Assembly (NCBI GenBank): GCA_963825305.1 | Contig: CAWGTA010000010.1 | Span: 62,001-126,000, forward strand | Length of the DNA stretch: 64,000 nt | Direction of reading: 5' to 3' | Source of the DNA: PSRJ01 sp963825305 | GTDB taxonomy: Bacteria; Acidobacteriota; Terriglobia; Bryobacterales; Bryobacteraceae | In this document: one piece after another, positions 9,306-18,802 of the stretch | How positions within the stretch are numbered: the stretch's first letter is position 1 | Layout: the number at the start of each line of letters is the position of its first letter | Translations under genes and position numbers: made by a program | The notes under the pieces: model-generated | Told to the model about the DNA's origin: nothing | Database searches by the model: none | The model's input: the letters and a program-made list of their open reading frames with translations, nothing else

Positions 9306-9709
9306 TCTTGTGTGACTTGGTCCACCGCTGGGGTGGCGGGCCGGTTCTTGCTCAGCAGTTCTTCGATTCGTTCGATGAGTCGGCGTAGGACTATGGGCTT
9401 GGTTTCATATGCCCCACAGCCCGCCTCCACGGCATCCGCTACGTAATCCGTGGTGGCGTGCGCCGTCAAGACCAGTACCGGAATGCGGAAGGTGTGCGGA
9501 TCGCTTTTGAGGGCGCGAATGGCGCTCTTCCCATCCATGACCGGCATGTCGAGGTCCATCAGAATCAGGTCGGGATGGTGCTGCCGGGCCTGATGCAGGG
9601 CCTCCTTGCCGTCACATGCGGCGATCATCTCGTAGCCGGCCTTTTCCAGCCGGCGCACCAGCATGTCGCGGCTGAATTCGTCGTCTTCCGTTAACAGCAG
9701 TTTGGACAT
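9242..9709 (-). CDS. Single-domain response regulator (CheY-like)
   Basis: 155 residues. The receiver domain spans residues 3-120 with the acidic pair E8-D9-D10, phospho-acceptor D52 in LILMDLDMPVMDG, a switch threonine in VLTAH, and a lysine in YETKP. No output domain follows. The last about 20 residues are low-complexity and encoded by a dispersed repeat. The start overlaps the end of the upstream histidine kinase by 19 bases, so it is the obvious partner of that kinase. Without an output domain it may act by protein contact or in a phosphorelay. Confidence 0.88.
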   Translation of the reverse strand: MSKLLLTEDDEFSRDMLVRRLEKAGYEMIAACDGKEALHQARQHHPDLILMDLDMPVMDGKSAIRALKSDPHTFRIPVLVLTAHATTDYVADAVEAGCGAYETKPIVLRRLIERIEELLSKNRPATPAVDQVTQEKLSAVSTEQSAIPEPGSADR

Positions 9710-11568
9710 AATTCCTCCGATCCGGGTTTCAGGGACGTAGCGCTCAACGGCGCGCAGGCTTTGAAGTGCGCCGGAATCCGCATGGTAAAAATCGAGCCTT
9801 TGCCTGGTTCGCTCTCGACTGAAATATCGCCGCCCATCATGCGGCACATGTGCCTACTTATGGCCAGGCCCAAGCCGCTGCCTCCATATTTGCGAGTAGT
9901 GGAGGCGTCCGCCTGGGTGAAGGCCTGAAATAACTTTTCCTGTTGCTTCGCGTTGAGACCGATCCCCGTGTCGCGGACTTGCAGCACGATCCAATCTCCG
10001 GGCGCCTGCCCCTCGCTGGCAACCTCCACGGCGATTTCGCCGTTCTCGGTAAACTTGCAGGCGTTAGCCACCAGGTTCATCAGGCTCTGCCGGAAGCGTG
10101 TCAAATCGGTATAGATCTCCCCCGTGTTGGCGCGGTCGCTCACCGAAACCCGGTTGTGGTTGCGCGCGGCTTGCGGCCCAACGGCAGCCAGCACATCCTG
10201 GATGGCCAGGCGGAAATCGAAGGTCTCCGCATGGATCTCGATCTTGCCGGCCTCCGCCCGGGAGTAATCCAGGACTTGGTTGACCATGTGCAGCAGGATG
10301 CCACCGGCGCGTTCGATCTTGGCCAGGTCCGGCGCCACGCCTTCGATGGCTCGTTCCTGGCAGGTTTCCTGGAGCAGTTGGCTGTATCCCAAAATGGCGT
10401 TCAGCGGCGTGCGCAGTTCGTGGCTCATGTTGGCTAAGAATGCGCTCTTGGCCGCGGCCGCCGCCTCTGCCGCCTCTTTGGCTTTCCGAAGCTGGCGTTC
10501 CGCATCCTTCCGTGTGGTCATGTCCTGCGCCACCCAGACGGTGCCCTCGAATCCGGAATCCTGAGCGCGCATCGGCGCAGCGGATAGGAGCATGGGGATC
10601 GCGCTTCCGTCCACACGCAGGTAAGCTACCTCAATGCCGCTGCCTGATAACCCGGTGCCGGCGCCGCAGATCTTCTCCAGTGGCGCCTTCGTCAGATCGT
10701 GGTTCTGATAACCCAGCAGATCCAGCGTGGCCTGGTTCACCGTGCGGATTCGTCCCTTGCGGTCAATTACCATGACCGATTCGGCGGTGGATTCGATGAT
10801 GGCGTCCACGTAGTCTCGCGAAACCGTGGTCGCGCTCAGATCCTCCAGCATCCGATTGAATGCCTGTGTGAGCCGGCCCACTTCGTCGGGACGCTGGACG
10901 ACGGCGCGGGTGCGAAAATCTCCCGCAGCCACCTTGCGCGTGAAATCGGTGAGCGCTCGCAGGGGGCGCAATAACGTCCGCAGTTGTATTGACAGCACGG
11001 TTACTACGGCGATCAGCCCGGCCAGTGCCACGACAGCCGTAGTCCAGATAATCCGCACGTTGCCCGCGCGCTGGCGGTCGGTCGACAAACCTAACCGCAG
11101 AACGCCCAGACGCGCCTGCGCGGGCCGCTGCTCGTCCCAGGCCAGATGCGCTGCGGCCACCACCGGCGCCACCACTTTGGTGATCTCGATGAAACTATGG
11201 CCTGCAGCCCAACCAGGGCCCGTTTGCGAACGGGACGGTACCGCGGAGCGCGGAAAACCAGCGGCCGTCTGTAGCACCGGCGTGCCGCTCTGCTCGTCGG
11301 TCATTTCCACGAACAGGGCGCGATCGTCTGCCACCGCGCTGGCGCCGATGCGTGCCAATTCCTGGCGGTCACCCACCAGCATGGCGAACTGGCACTGATC
11401 GGCCAGGAACCCCGCCATGTTTTCCGCGCGGGTCCGCAACTGCCGGTCGAATTCCTGGCTGTAACCCACCAGAAACACCACCGTCAGGCCGGCCACCGTA
11501 ACTGTGGTGAGCGTCACCGTGACTGCCAGGACCTTGGCCAGCAGGCTCTCTTGGAAGAGTCGCTTCAT
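9691..11568 (-). CDS. Membrane sensor histidine kinase (HAMP-PAS-HisKA-HATPase)
   Basis: 625 residues. The order is TM helix (about 10-33), periplasmic domain (about 34-175), TM helix (about 176-197), HAMP (RTLLRPLRALTDFTRKVAAG onward), PAS (about 255-365, VIDRKGRIRTVNQATLDLLG), a short coiled coil, HisKA with phospho-His383 in SHELRTPLNA, and HATPase with N box NLVANACKF and G boxes DTGIGL and GGSGLGLAI. It overlaps the preceding binding-protein gene by four bases (ATGA), so the PF04392-type binding protein may present a ligand to the periplasmic sensor domain. This is inference from operon structure. Confidence 0.92.
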   Translation of the reverse strand: MKRLFQESLLAKVLAVTVTLTTVTVAGLTVVFLVGYSQEFDRQLRTRAENMAGFLADQCQFAMLVGDRQELARIGASAVADDRALFVEMTDEQSGTPVLQTAAGFPRSAVPSRSQTGPGWAAGHSFIEITKVVAPVVAAAHLAWDEQRPAQARLGVLRLGLSTDRQRAGNVRIIWTTAVVALAGLIAVVTVLSIQLRTLLRPLRALTDFTRKVAAGDFRTRAVVQRPDEVGRLTQAFNRMLEDLSATTVSRDYVDAIIESTAESVMVIDRKGRIRTVNQATLDLLGYQNHDLTKAPLEKICGAGTGLSGSGIEVAYLRVDGSAIPMLLSAAPMRAQDSGFEGTVWVAQDMTTRKDAERQLRKAKEAAEAAAAAKSAFLANMSHELRTPLNAILGYSQLLQETCQERAIEGVAPDLAKIERAGGILLHMVNQVLDYSRAEAGKIEIHAETFDFRLAIQDVLAAVGPQAARNHNRVSVSDRANTGEIYTDLTRFRQSLMNLVANACKFTENGEIAVEVASEGQAPGDWIVLQVRDTGIGLNAKQQEKLFQAFTQADASTTRKYGGSGLGLAISRHMCRMMGGDISVESEPGKGSIFTMRIPAHFKACAPLSATSLKPGSEELCPNCC

Positions 11569-12455
11569 TTGAATACCTCGACCGCCGGACTGGCCTGGAA
11601 ATCCACTCCCAGCAAGTGCGCCACCCGCTGGTTAATGGCCGCATTCACTTTCCGCGGCCCTTCCTCCCGGTTGCCATCCTCGCCCCGCAAGATGCGCCCC
11701 GCCAGTTCGCCCGTCTGGCGGCCGATCTCACGGTAATCCGGATAGATCCCGGCGACCGCTCCCGCGCGCACGAAGGCCGAGGAGAAGCCGACGATGGGTA
11801 GGCGGTTTTCGAGCGAAGCCAGGATGAGCGGTTTGATGGTCACGGAGTTGTACAAATCCGCATCTGGCAGGCATAGCACCAAATCGACCCGCCCTTTCAG
11901 CGTTCCGAGCGCCTGCAATAGATCGGCGGGACCGTCGCAGTCTACGACCACAGCGGTGTAGCCTTGCTGGCGCGCCGCGGCTTCCACGGCGGCATCCGTC
12001 TGCAACGCATGTGCCCGGCTGCGGATGATACCCACCCTGCGGCGCTGCGGTAACAGCAACTTCATTTGCGCCAGCCACATTCCCACCGGCAGCGCCAGAT
12101 CGACATGCGCGCGCAAGTCGTCCGGATTCGTGGGGTGCAGAACCATGGTGGCGATCACCGGTACACCGGATTTATGCGCCCGCACCGCGGCCAGCGAGTC
12201 GCCCCCGATGGCAATTGCCACCCGGAAGTCGCGGCGCGCCAGTTGGCGTGCGAGTTCGGACTCCGCTCCGGCCGCCTTCAGGTCGAGGATCTCCAGACCG
12301 GCCGGCCCCAGCACCGCTTTCAAACCGTCCAACGCTTCCCCAAAAGCCTCCACACCGGAGTCGTAGGCCACCAATGCGGCCGGTTGTGCGGCTTCGAGAC
12401 CTACTCCGGCCCATAACACTGCCGCCGCCAGGCGCCCTATTCCCATGGACGCCAC
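11565..12455 (-). CDS. PF04392-type ABC-transporter substrate-binding-like protein
   Basis: 296 residues with an N-terminal hydrophobic export signal (about residues 1-22). It has the two-lobed layout of the PF04392 family, with VAIAIGGDSLAAVRAHKSGVPVI, RVGIIRSRAHALQTDAAVEA and LPIVGFSSAFVRAGAVAGIYPDY. No permease or ATPase gene is nearby; instead it is wedged between a TonB receptor (19-base overlap) and a histidine kinase (ATGA overlap). In this setting it is more likely a periplasmic ligand sensor than a transporter subunit. Confidence 0.8.
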   Translation of the reverse strand: MASMGIGRLAAAVLWAGVGLEAAQPAALVAYDSGVEAFGEALDGLKAVLGPAGLEILDLKAAGAESELARQLARRDFRVAIAIGGDSLAAVRAHKSGVPVIATMVLHPTNPDDLRAHVDLALPVGMWLAQMKLLLPQRRRVGIIRSRAHALQTDAAVEAAARQQGYTAVVVDCDGPADLLQALGTLKGRVDLVLCLPDADLYNSVTIKPLILASLENRLPIVGFSSAFVRAGAVAGIYPDYREIGRQTGELAGRILRGEDGNREEGPRKVNAAINQRVAHLLGVDFQASPAVEVFK

Positions 12456-14413
12456 ACCAATCTCAAGAAAGCCGAACGTCCGTCGCCCCGTAGCCGGTCG
12501 ATGGACAGGTAGATGGGATCTTCATATCGCCGGTTGAGAGCATTGCGCACGCCGGCTTCCAGATCGAACGCGGGTCCCAGCCGAACCGTGGCCGTCCCAT
12601 CGGCCAACAGGGCGCCTCCCAACGGAGCGCCGTTGGCGGTGTTGCGCGCCGAAAGGTATTGCAGGCTGCCGCCTAGAAACAGCCGCCGGATCGGCAGGCC
12701 CAGACGCGCTTTGGAAACGTTACAGGGCGCGTTGGCCAGCCGGCCGCTGCCATCGCCATCCACCGCGTTCTGCCAGGCCGTGCTGGCGCTGGCGTCGAGA
12801 CGGTTCCACAGCTTACCGCTGAGCTCCGCCTCCACACCGGTGGAACGATACTCTCCGGCGTTCTGGTATTGTTGTGCTCCGTTAGCCAGCGTCAGAGCCT
12901 CGATCACGTTCTCGATGCGATAGTGAAATCCATTCAGGATTACGGTCCAGTTCCGCGCGATGCGCCGCTCAAAAGATGCTTCGAAGGCGTGGGCTGTCTC
13001 GGGTTTCAGCGCCGGAGCAGCCACATAGGATAGGCCACCATCGTTGTAGAACTGCTCAAATGTGCTGGGATTGCGAAAAGGACGGCCGTAGACCAGCTTG
13101 TAGACCGTGCGGGGAGATGCTTGGAAGACCGCCGCCACGCGTGGTGACACAAAAGCCGGAAAGTAACGGCTATAGTCCCAGCGAACGCCCCCGTAGAGCT
13201 TCCAGCGCTTCGACACGTCCCATTCCTGTTGCGCGAATAGTGCCAGCCCACGATTCGGACGGCTGGTCCAATCTTGAACTACTCCCTCATCATCCAGGTT
13301 GTACTGCAGATTACGCAGCTCCCACGATCCGCTGGCACCCACAGTCAGTGGGCCTACGCGTTTCAGGGGGACATCGTAAGTCAAACTGGAATCCAGCCAA
13401 TCTCCGCGGTTAATATCCCGGACTGGCTCGATGCGGTCCCCTATCGGGTAATCATAGAGGTCGCGATATCGATACTGGTCGTATGCCGTTCGCCATTGCA
13501 ATTGCCCCGGCCCAATCTGCCTTTTGTAACTGGCTTCGATGAGGTTTCGGCTATCCACCACGTGCTGAGCGGCATCGCCCGAAAGGCTGGTTCCCAGTCC
13601 GACGGGCACGTGTTTGTCGCGCACATTGAAGTACCCCGTGAAGCTCCACCCGCGCCAGACGAGGTTGGCGAAGCTATGAAAGCCGCTCTCTCCATCGGCG
13701 TTAGACACCGTATTCCCCACACCCGCGGGCACGGGTAGGCCATCTACGGGAAAGGAAACGCCCCGGTCATCGAATACCGATCCTTCTATCAGCAGATTGA
13801 CGCCGTGCCCCAGGTAACGGGAGGTGGTTAAAGACAGCTTGCGCTCTCCCGAGGACGAGGTTTCGAAGGCCGCACCCAGGTTGTGCGCCTCCGCGGGCGA
13901 GCGCGTAACCACGTTGATGTTGGCGAGCATGCCGTTGGAGCCGTACAGCGCCGAGGTGGGGCCGCGGATGACCTCGATGCGTTCCACCAGCTCCATGTCC
14001 AGTCCAAAATCCTGTTCGAAGAAGTTGTTGGAGTTGTATATGTTGTCGGTGAGCGGATGGCCATTGAGCATGACCAGAAAGCGTGTGTTGAAATCTCCGG
14101 GAAGCGAGAAGCCGCGCACTCCGACGTATTGGTAGGTATGGTCGTCGGTCACATAAAAGCCGCGCACCGAAGAGAGCGCTTCGCCCAGCGTCCGGTATCC
14201 GTAGCGCCGGATCTCCTCAGCCGTGATCACACTGACGTTGGCGGGCGCTTCCGCCAGGCTTTGGGCGTGCAGGGAAGCCGCCTCCACCCGCGGGAGTTCC
14301 GCAAACAGGATGTCTTCAGTGGCGGGGTCCCCAACGGGAGATTGGGGAGGCGTCCCCGCCAGCATGGCCGGAGCGCAAATCAGCGCTAGGACCAGATAGT
14401 CTCGCATGGCCAT
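12437..14413 (-). CDS. TonB-dependent outer-membrane receptor
   Basis: 658 residues. A signal peptide (ending near LAGTPPQ) is followed by the plug domain: LAEAPANVSVITAEEIRRYG, LGEALSSVRGFYV, RGPTSALYGSNGMLANINVV. The C-terminal barrel ends with a terminal aromatic residue region (FLRLVWRPWE). The length is typical of colicin-I/vitamin/siderophore receptors. It heads an operon with a periplasmic binding protein, histidine kinase and response regulator, so uptake and sensing of the same compound is suggested. The ligand is not identifiable. A second in-frame ATG lies two codons in. Confidence 0.88.
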   Translation of the reverse strand: MAMRDYLVLALICAPAMLAGTPPQSPVGDPATEDILFAELPRVEAASLHAQSLAEAPANVSVITAEEIRRYGYRTLGEALSSVRGFYVTDDHTYQYVGVRGFSLPGDFNTRFLVMLNGHPLTDNIYNSNNFFEQDFGLDMELVERIEVIRGPTSALYGSNGMLANINVVTRSPAEAHNLGAAFETSSSGERKLSLTTSRYLGHGVNLLIEGSVFDDRGVSFPVDGLPVPAGVGNTVSNADGESGFHSFANLVWRGWSFTGYFNVRDKHVPVGLGTSLSGDAAQHVVDSRNLIEASYKRQIGPGQLQWRTAYDQYRYRDLYDYPIGDRIEPVRDINRGDWLDSSLTYDVPLKRVGPLTVGASGSWELRNLQYNLDDEGVVQDWTSRPNRGLALFAQQEWDVSKRWKLYGGVRWDYSRYFPAFVSPRVAAVFQASPRTVYKLVYGRPFRNPSTFEQFYNDGGLSYVAAPALKPETAHAFEASFERRIARNWTVILNGFHYRIENVIEALTLANGAQQYQNAGEYRSTGVEAELSGKLWNRLDASASTAWQNAVDGDGSGRLANAPCNVSKARLGLPIRRLFLGGSLQYLSARNTANGAPLGGALLADGTATVRLGPAFDLEAGVRNALNRRYEDPIYLSIDRLRGDGRSAFLRLVWRPWE

Positions 14414-14635
14414 TGTTTTTGTCGGCAGCTGCCCAGAGGCGCCTCAAAAGTCCTTATCGGCACCTGGTGCAAGTTACTGAAGCCTGCCCTTTTTAAATCC
14501 GGTTGCTCGGCCGCCTCGATAACTATCGACAGGCGCTTAACGATTAACCATTTGGGCCATGACCTCGATGCCCGCCCGATGCTGCAATGGGCACGGATTG
14601 TCTGCTCCAAGCCGCGCGGCAAGAACAAGGTGAAT
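14414..14635. other. Divergent intergenic region between two outer-membrane receptors
   Basis: These 222 bases separate the minus-strand TonB receptor from the plus-strand Oar-like receptor. They contain the palindromes CGATAACTATCG and GAGGCGCC and an A/T-rich centre, so they probably carry both promoters. I looked for riboswitch cores (cobalamin, c-di-GMP, TPP) and could not recognise one. Confidence 0.4.
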
Positions 14636-17600
14636 ATGACGATACATGCGCACAAGTGGATTTTGATGGGATGCCTGGCAGTTCCCTCGTTGTGGGGGCA
14701 GATTCATGGAGATATCTCCGGGACCGTTTTAGATCCCTCCGGAGCAGTAGTGCCGGCGGCCCGCCTGGTGCTGACCAGCCAGGATACGGGAGAGAAACGC
14801 TCGCAAAAGGCCGATTCCGAAGGACGTTTCGGTTTTCACCAACTTAAGATCGGCGGCTATCAGATCCACGCGGAGGCTACGGGCTTTCGCGAAGTGGTCG
14901 CCACGGCCACCGTGCGCAGCGGGGAAACCGCTGTAATCTCGCTCGCACTCGAAGTCGGGCCGGTCCAGGAGAGTATCTCGGTAGGCAGCGCCACGCCGGC
15001 CATCGATACGGGCAAGGCCCAGGTCCAGACTTCTTTGGGAGCGCGCGAGGTGGGTCTGCTGCCGGTCCAGCGCAACCCCTTGCTGTTCAGCCTTACCTCT
15101 CCCGGAATTGCTCCCGTCACGGCCGATAATCCGTTCCTGACCAGCGGCAGTTACAACGCCAACGGCGGCCGCGGGCGCGCCGACAATATCACCATCGACA
15201 ACATCACGTCCACCGATGTCGTGGCCACCGGAAACGCCGGCGCGCAGATGGGCCCTCTCAACTACGAGCAGATCCAGGAAGTCAAACTGATCACCAGCAA
15301 TTTCGACGCGGAGTTCGGGCGCAATGGCAGTTCGCAACTGCAGTTCATCACCAAGTCCGGAACCAACGACTGGCACGGCGACGGCTATGAATTCCTCCGT
15401 AACAGCGCGATGAACGCCCGCGATTTCTTCGATACCACCGGCCATGCCACGGTCACCCGGTATAACGATTTCGGATTCACCCTGGGGGGGCCCATTCGAA
15501 AGAACAAGACACAGTTCTTTGCTTCGTTCGACGACAATCCGCTGCGCGGAGCGGGCACCGTGCGGATTGCCCAAGTGCCTACCCCTGCCATGATCGCGCA
15601 GGTCATCGACCCGACCTCCCAGAAACTGCTCGCGCTTTATAACCTGCCGGTCTCTCCCAACGGCCAGGCCGCGCAGTCCGGACCGAACTGGCAAAATGCC
15701 TACCAGGGTTCGATGCGCATCGACCACCAGTTCTCCGAAAGTGACACCCTCACCGGGCGATACGCGCAGTATTACCAGGAAGGAGCCAACCCGGGCACCG
15801 TGTTCGCAACCTCGAGTATCGCGGGTTTCGGCGCCAATTACGTCAACCGGCCGCAGAATGCGAATCTCACCGAGACACACCTGTTCTCCAATTCGGTGGT
15901 CAACGAATTCCGGTTCGGTTTCGGGCGGGTGTCGCCCTTTTTCGTCGGGGAGTTCGCGCCCGGCGGCCCCCTGGTCGCGTTCAACAACGGAGCCACAAGT
16001 AATTTGGGAGAGTCGAACTCCTATCCGCAGGGCCGCGCGGAAAACACGTTCCAATTTGGCGATAGCCTCGCCTGGATCATGGGCGCCCACAATCTGAAGG
16101 CGGGTGCGGACGTGTACCGGTATCAGGTGAACAGCATGGCGGATTCCAGCGTCCGCGGCGTTTACATCTTTAACACCTGGACCGATTTCGCCAACGGAAA
16201 TCCCGCCACGTATACCCAGAAGTTCGGCTCCACCGATCGCGGGCATCGCGTCACCAACTCGGCCTACTATCTGCAGGACGACTGGCGCATCCGGCGCGAC
16301 TTGACGGTCAACGTGGGCTTGCGCATGGAAGTCGCCGGGGGCGTGAGCGAGGTGAACGGGCTCATTTCCAATCTCAATTTGAACTGCACCAGTCCCATCG
16401 CAGCGGCCGGCACCGGGCCGCTAGGGTGCTTCACCACCGGCCAGCCTTCCAACCGGCCCAATGTGAATTGGGGCCCCCGCGTGGGCTTCTCCTGGAATCC
16501 GGGCAATCGATCCGATACCGTGATCCGGGCCGGTTATGGTATCGCGTACGACTTTATCTTCATGAACCCGATCCTGAACCAGCGCTCGCTGCCGCCGTTC
16601 ATCTACACGGCATCGCTCAGCGGCGGGTTCACCGGGGCGAATTCCTGGGCCAACCTGGTGGCGGGAACCGCGCTGGTGCAAGCCAGCGGCGAGGCATCCA
16701 CCGGCGTCTTCAACCCGACTGCCCGGAACTTCGGGATTCTCAGCCCGATCATCGACACCAACCTGCAAAATCCGCAGACCCAGCAGTGGAACTTTGGCAT
16801 CGAACGGGAGATCGGACACGGCATCGTGCTGAAGGCGAGCTATGTCGGATCGAAGTCCAATTATCTGGAACGGACGCGCCCCATCAATCTGATCATGAAC
16901 CCGCCCGCGCCGGCTACCAGCCCGGCCGACGAGGCCGCGCGCCTGGCTCAGTTCAAGGCCGCCGTGGTCGCCGGCAGCACCGGTGTTTCTACCCCCAGCG
17001 ACCGTTTCGACCCGCGCTTCAACGATGTGAATATGCTGGACAGCTCCGCCAATTCCAACTACCATTCGTTCCAGTTTCTGGCGCAGCGGACCTTCGCACA
17101 CGGTTATTTCCTGCAGGTGGCCTACACGTTCTCGAAGTCCATCGACGATGTGTCCGACGCCCAGGGCGTGCTGATCAACGACAGTTCCAACCAGCAAAAT
17201 CCGCTCAACAACCGCGACAACCGCGCCGTGTCTCAGTTCGACATCCCACAGCGCCTGGTGGTCACGCACGTCTGGGATTTACCTCTGGGCCGAAATCTGC
17301 ACAACCCCCTGCTGCACACCCTGGCCACCGGATGGTCGCTGGCCGGGATTTCGAGTTACCGCTCCGGATTTCCGGTGACGCTCGATGCGGGCGCGCGCTT
17401 CGGCATACAGCCCATCGCGCTTACGGGCGTAACCGGCGGAGTCATGCGAGTGGATGCAGCCGGCCCCTTCTCCTTCAACCCGGAACCGGCGGGCAGCGCC
17501 GGATCTCCGGCCGGGCTCAACAAAAACACGCAGCCCATATCGCTTTATGCCGCCTCCATCGGGCTCTCGCAACCCTTGCTGGGTAACTTCGGGACCCTGG

Positions 17601-17833
17601 GCCGCAACACCCTCCGGCTGAACCCGGCGCCGGATTTCGACTGGAGCGTTTTCAAGAACACTTCGCTCGGCGAGCGCGTCAAACTGGAACTCCGCGGGGA
17701 ATTTTACAACCTCTTCAACAACGTGGTCTTCCAGGACGTCACCCGCAACCTCACCAGCACCGCGTTCGGCCAGTATTCCACGGTGGCCTTCGATTCGCGC
17801 CGGGTGCAGATCGGCGCCCGCGTACAGTTCTAA
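14636..17833 (+). CDS. Oar-like TonB-dependent receptor with carboxypeptidase-regulatory N domain
   Basis: 1065 residues from the ATG at 14636, which has AAGG in the usual place; the upstream in-frame ATG at 14552 lacks a site. A signal peptide ends at SLWGQ. Residues about 20-110 form a carboxypeptidase-regulatory-like beta domain (ISGTVLDPSGAVVPAARLVL, GRFGFHQLKIGGYQIHAEATGF). A plug with NADNITIDNI-type motifs and EVKLITSNFDAEFGRNGSSQ follows, then a large barrel ending RRVQIGARVQF. This architecture is strongly expanded in Solibacter-type Acidobacteria and is related to Myxococcus Oar. The substrate is unknown; such receptors may take up oligosaccharides or peptides. Confidence 0.9.
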   Translation: MTIHAHKWILMGCLAVPSLWGQIHGDISGTVLDPSGAVVPAARLVLTSQDTGEKRSQKADSEGRFGFHQLKIGGYQIHAEATGFREVVATATVRSGETAVISLALEVGPVQESISVGSATPAIDTGKAQVQTSLGAREVGLLPVQRNPLLFSLTSPGIAPVTADNPFLTSGSYNANGGRGRADNITIDNITSTDVVATGNAGAQMGPLNYEQIQEVKLITSNFDAEFGRNGSSQLQFITKSGTNDWHGDGYEFLRNSAMNARDFFDTTGHATVTRYNDFGFTLGGPIRKNKTQFFASFDDNPLRGAGTVRIAQVPTPAMIAQVIDPTSQKLLALYNLPVSPNGQAAQSGPNWQNAYQGSMRIDHQFSESDTLTGRYAQYYQEGANPGTVFATSSIAGFGANYVNRPQNANLTETHLFSNSVVNEFRFGFGRVSPFFVGEFAPGGPLVAFNNGATSNLGESNSYPQGRAENTFQFGDSLAWIMGAHNLKAGADVYRYQVNSMADSSVRGVYIFNTWTDFANGNPATYTQKFGSTDRGHRVTNSAYYLQDDWRIRRDLTVNVGLRMEVAGGVSEVNGLISNLNLNCTSPIAAAGTGPLGCFTTGQPSNRPNVNWGPRVGFSWNPGNRSDTVIRAGYGIAYDFIFMNPILNQRSLPPFIYTASLSGGFTGANSWANLVAGTALVQASGEASTGVFNPTARNFGILSPIIDTNLQNPQTQQWNFGIEREIGHGIVLKASYVGSKSNYLERTRPINLIMNPPAPATSPADEAARLAQFKAAVVAGSTGVSTPSDRFDPRFNDVNMLDSSANSNYHSFQFLAQRTFAHGYFLQVAYTFSKSIDDVSDAQGVLINDSSNQQNPLNNRDNRAVSQFDIPQRLVVTHVWDLPLGRNLHNPLLHTLATGWSLAGISSYRSGFPVTLDAGARFGIQPIALTGVTGGVMRVDAAGPFSFNPEPAGSAGSPAGLNKNTQPISLYAASIGLSQPLLGNFGTLGRNTLRLNPAPDFDWSVFKNTSLGERVKLELRGEFYNLFNNVVFQDVTRNLTSTAFGQYSTVAFDSRRVQIGARVQF

Positions 17834-17842
17834 TGTGCTGAA

Positions 17843-17937
17843 GACCGCTCCCTTCGGTCACGGCTCAGTAAAGCGTTGCGATTCGTTGCGCGGATGCGAT
17901 CGGAGCGTCGTGGCTACCGAGCCGTGATCAAAGGGAG
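17843..17937. repeat. Family E inverted repeat after the Oar-like receptor
   Basis: The arms CTCCCTTCGGTCACGGCTC and GAGCCGTGATCAAAGGGAG face each other across about 50 bases. The element fills the gap between two convergent genes and may act as a bidirectional terminator. Only one copy was found in the window. Confidence 0.55.
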
Positions 17938-17939
17938 GG

Positions 17940-18485
17940 TTAGATCAACTGCTCCATCAAACCCACCAGGTAGTCCTGGTCGAATGGTCCCGAGCGGTAG
18001 GTGCGCGCATCGAAAAAACGCCACATCATCTTGTGTTTTTCGATGGTGTAAAAGAGCAACTGCTCCTCAATCAGGTCCTTCTCGAGCAATTGCTGGTTGA
18101 AGGCGCGCACCGCGCCCTGTATGGTGTACGGGATGCGGAACTCCTCGGTGGAGATCAGGTCGGGCGTGGCCGCGAACTCAATCTGTAAAATTCGGCCGCG
18201 GCTATTGATTTGCAGCAGGTGCACGCCTTCTTCGCGAAAAGCCTCTTCGGGAAAAAGCAGCGGATCGAGAACCACTTCGCCGCGCGAAAGAAGCCGGTTG
18301 ACCGCCAGCACGAACTCGGCGCAGATGGAATGCAGTTCCGCGGCGGCACGGCGGCGCACACCGGCCATTTCGCGCGCGCGGCTCAGCAGATCCTGGTCTC
18401 TGTCGGCGAGGGCGTCGATGCTCTCCGCCAGGCGTTTCAGGCGCATCTGGTCTAACCGGGCCACTCTTTCGGTAAGCCTCCCCAT
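17940..18485 (-). CDS. Conserved hypothetical cytoplasmic protein
   Basis: 181 residues, no signal peptide or membrane segment. The N-terminal third (about 1-60) is a charged helix, probably a coiled coil (RLTERVARLDQMRLKRLAES). The middle has a mixed alpha/beta region with VHLLQINSRGRILQIEF. The C terminus (YTIEKHKMMWRFFDARTYRS) is rich in aromatic residues. I do not recognise a named family. Codon use fits its neighbours, so it is likely real. It converges on the Oar-like receptor and is preceded by a hairpin that probably ends the HTH gene's transcript. Confidence 0.6.
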   Translation of the reverse strand: MGRLTERVARLDQMRLKRLAESIDALADRDQDLLSRAREMAGVRRRAAAELHSICAEFVLAVNRLLSRGEVVLDPLLFPEEAFREEGVHLLQINSRGRILQIEFAATPDLISTEEFRIPYTIQGAVRAFNQQLLEKDLIEEQLLFYTIEKHKMMWRFFDARTYRSGPFDQDYLVGLMEQLI

Positions 18486-18506
18486 ACAGCATACCGAAGT
18501 GTCCCG

Positions 18507-18547
18507 CGAGAGCCTCCAGCGTTCAACAGTCAGCTAAGGCTCTCTCG
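18507..18547 (-). terminator. Stem-loop between two minus-strand genes
   Basis: CGAGAGCCT pairs with AGGCTCTCTCG across a loop of about 20 bases. It sits in the 77-base gap after the HTH gene stop. There is no U-run, so a rho-independent role is uncertain. Confidence 0.35.
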
Positions 18548-18562
18548 GTGGCGCCTTCCGCC

Positions 18563-18802
18563 TCAACTAACCGGCTGGTCGATGGTCTCGATGAGGTCCA
18601 TCAAGTCGAGATGCAACTGGTGGAGGATCTGGTCCGACTTGCCGACAGAAAGAAAGCGCTTGCCCTTGAGAACGTTGTGCAGGTGAGGCTGCGAGAGCCC
18701 GGTCACCCGGGCGAGGCTGCGCTCGGTAATTTCGCCGCTGCGCACGCGGTGCCGCAAATGCACGACCAGCCGCGTCTGGAGCCCCTGAAAGTTAATTGCC
18801 AT
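18563..18802 (-). CDS. Small helix-turn-helix DNA-binding protein
   Basis: 79 residues. Residues about 20-60 (GEITERSLARVTGLSQPHLHNVLKGKR) form a Cro/C1-type helix-turn-helix, with SLARVTGLSQPHLHNVL as the recognition unit. The rest is helical (SDQILHQLHLDLMDLIETI). It is divergent from the Cys-rich gene at 19090, and the about 290-base A/T-rich region between them holds a 14-bp perfect palindrome that could be its operator. Autoregulation and control of the divergent gene are inferred. Confidence 0.7.
   Translation of the reverse strand: MAINFQGLQTRLVVHLRHRVRSGEITERSLARVTGLSQPHLHNVLKGKRFLSVGKSDQILHQLHLDLMDLIETIDQPVS

Noticed and set aside
14414..14635. Riboswitch ahead of the TonB receptor
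   Set aside because: No cobalamin, TPP, SAM or c-di-GMP core sequence could be matched; only short palindromes are seen.
14729..16246. 505-codon frame antisense to the Oar-like receptor
   Set aside because: Shadow frame; the sense strand encodes a continuous well-formed receptor.
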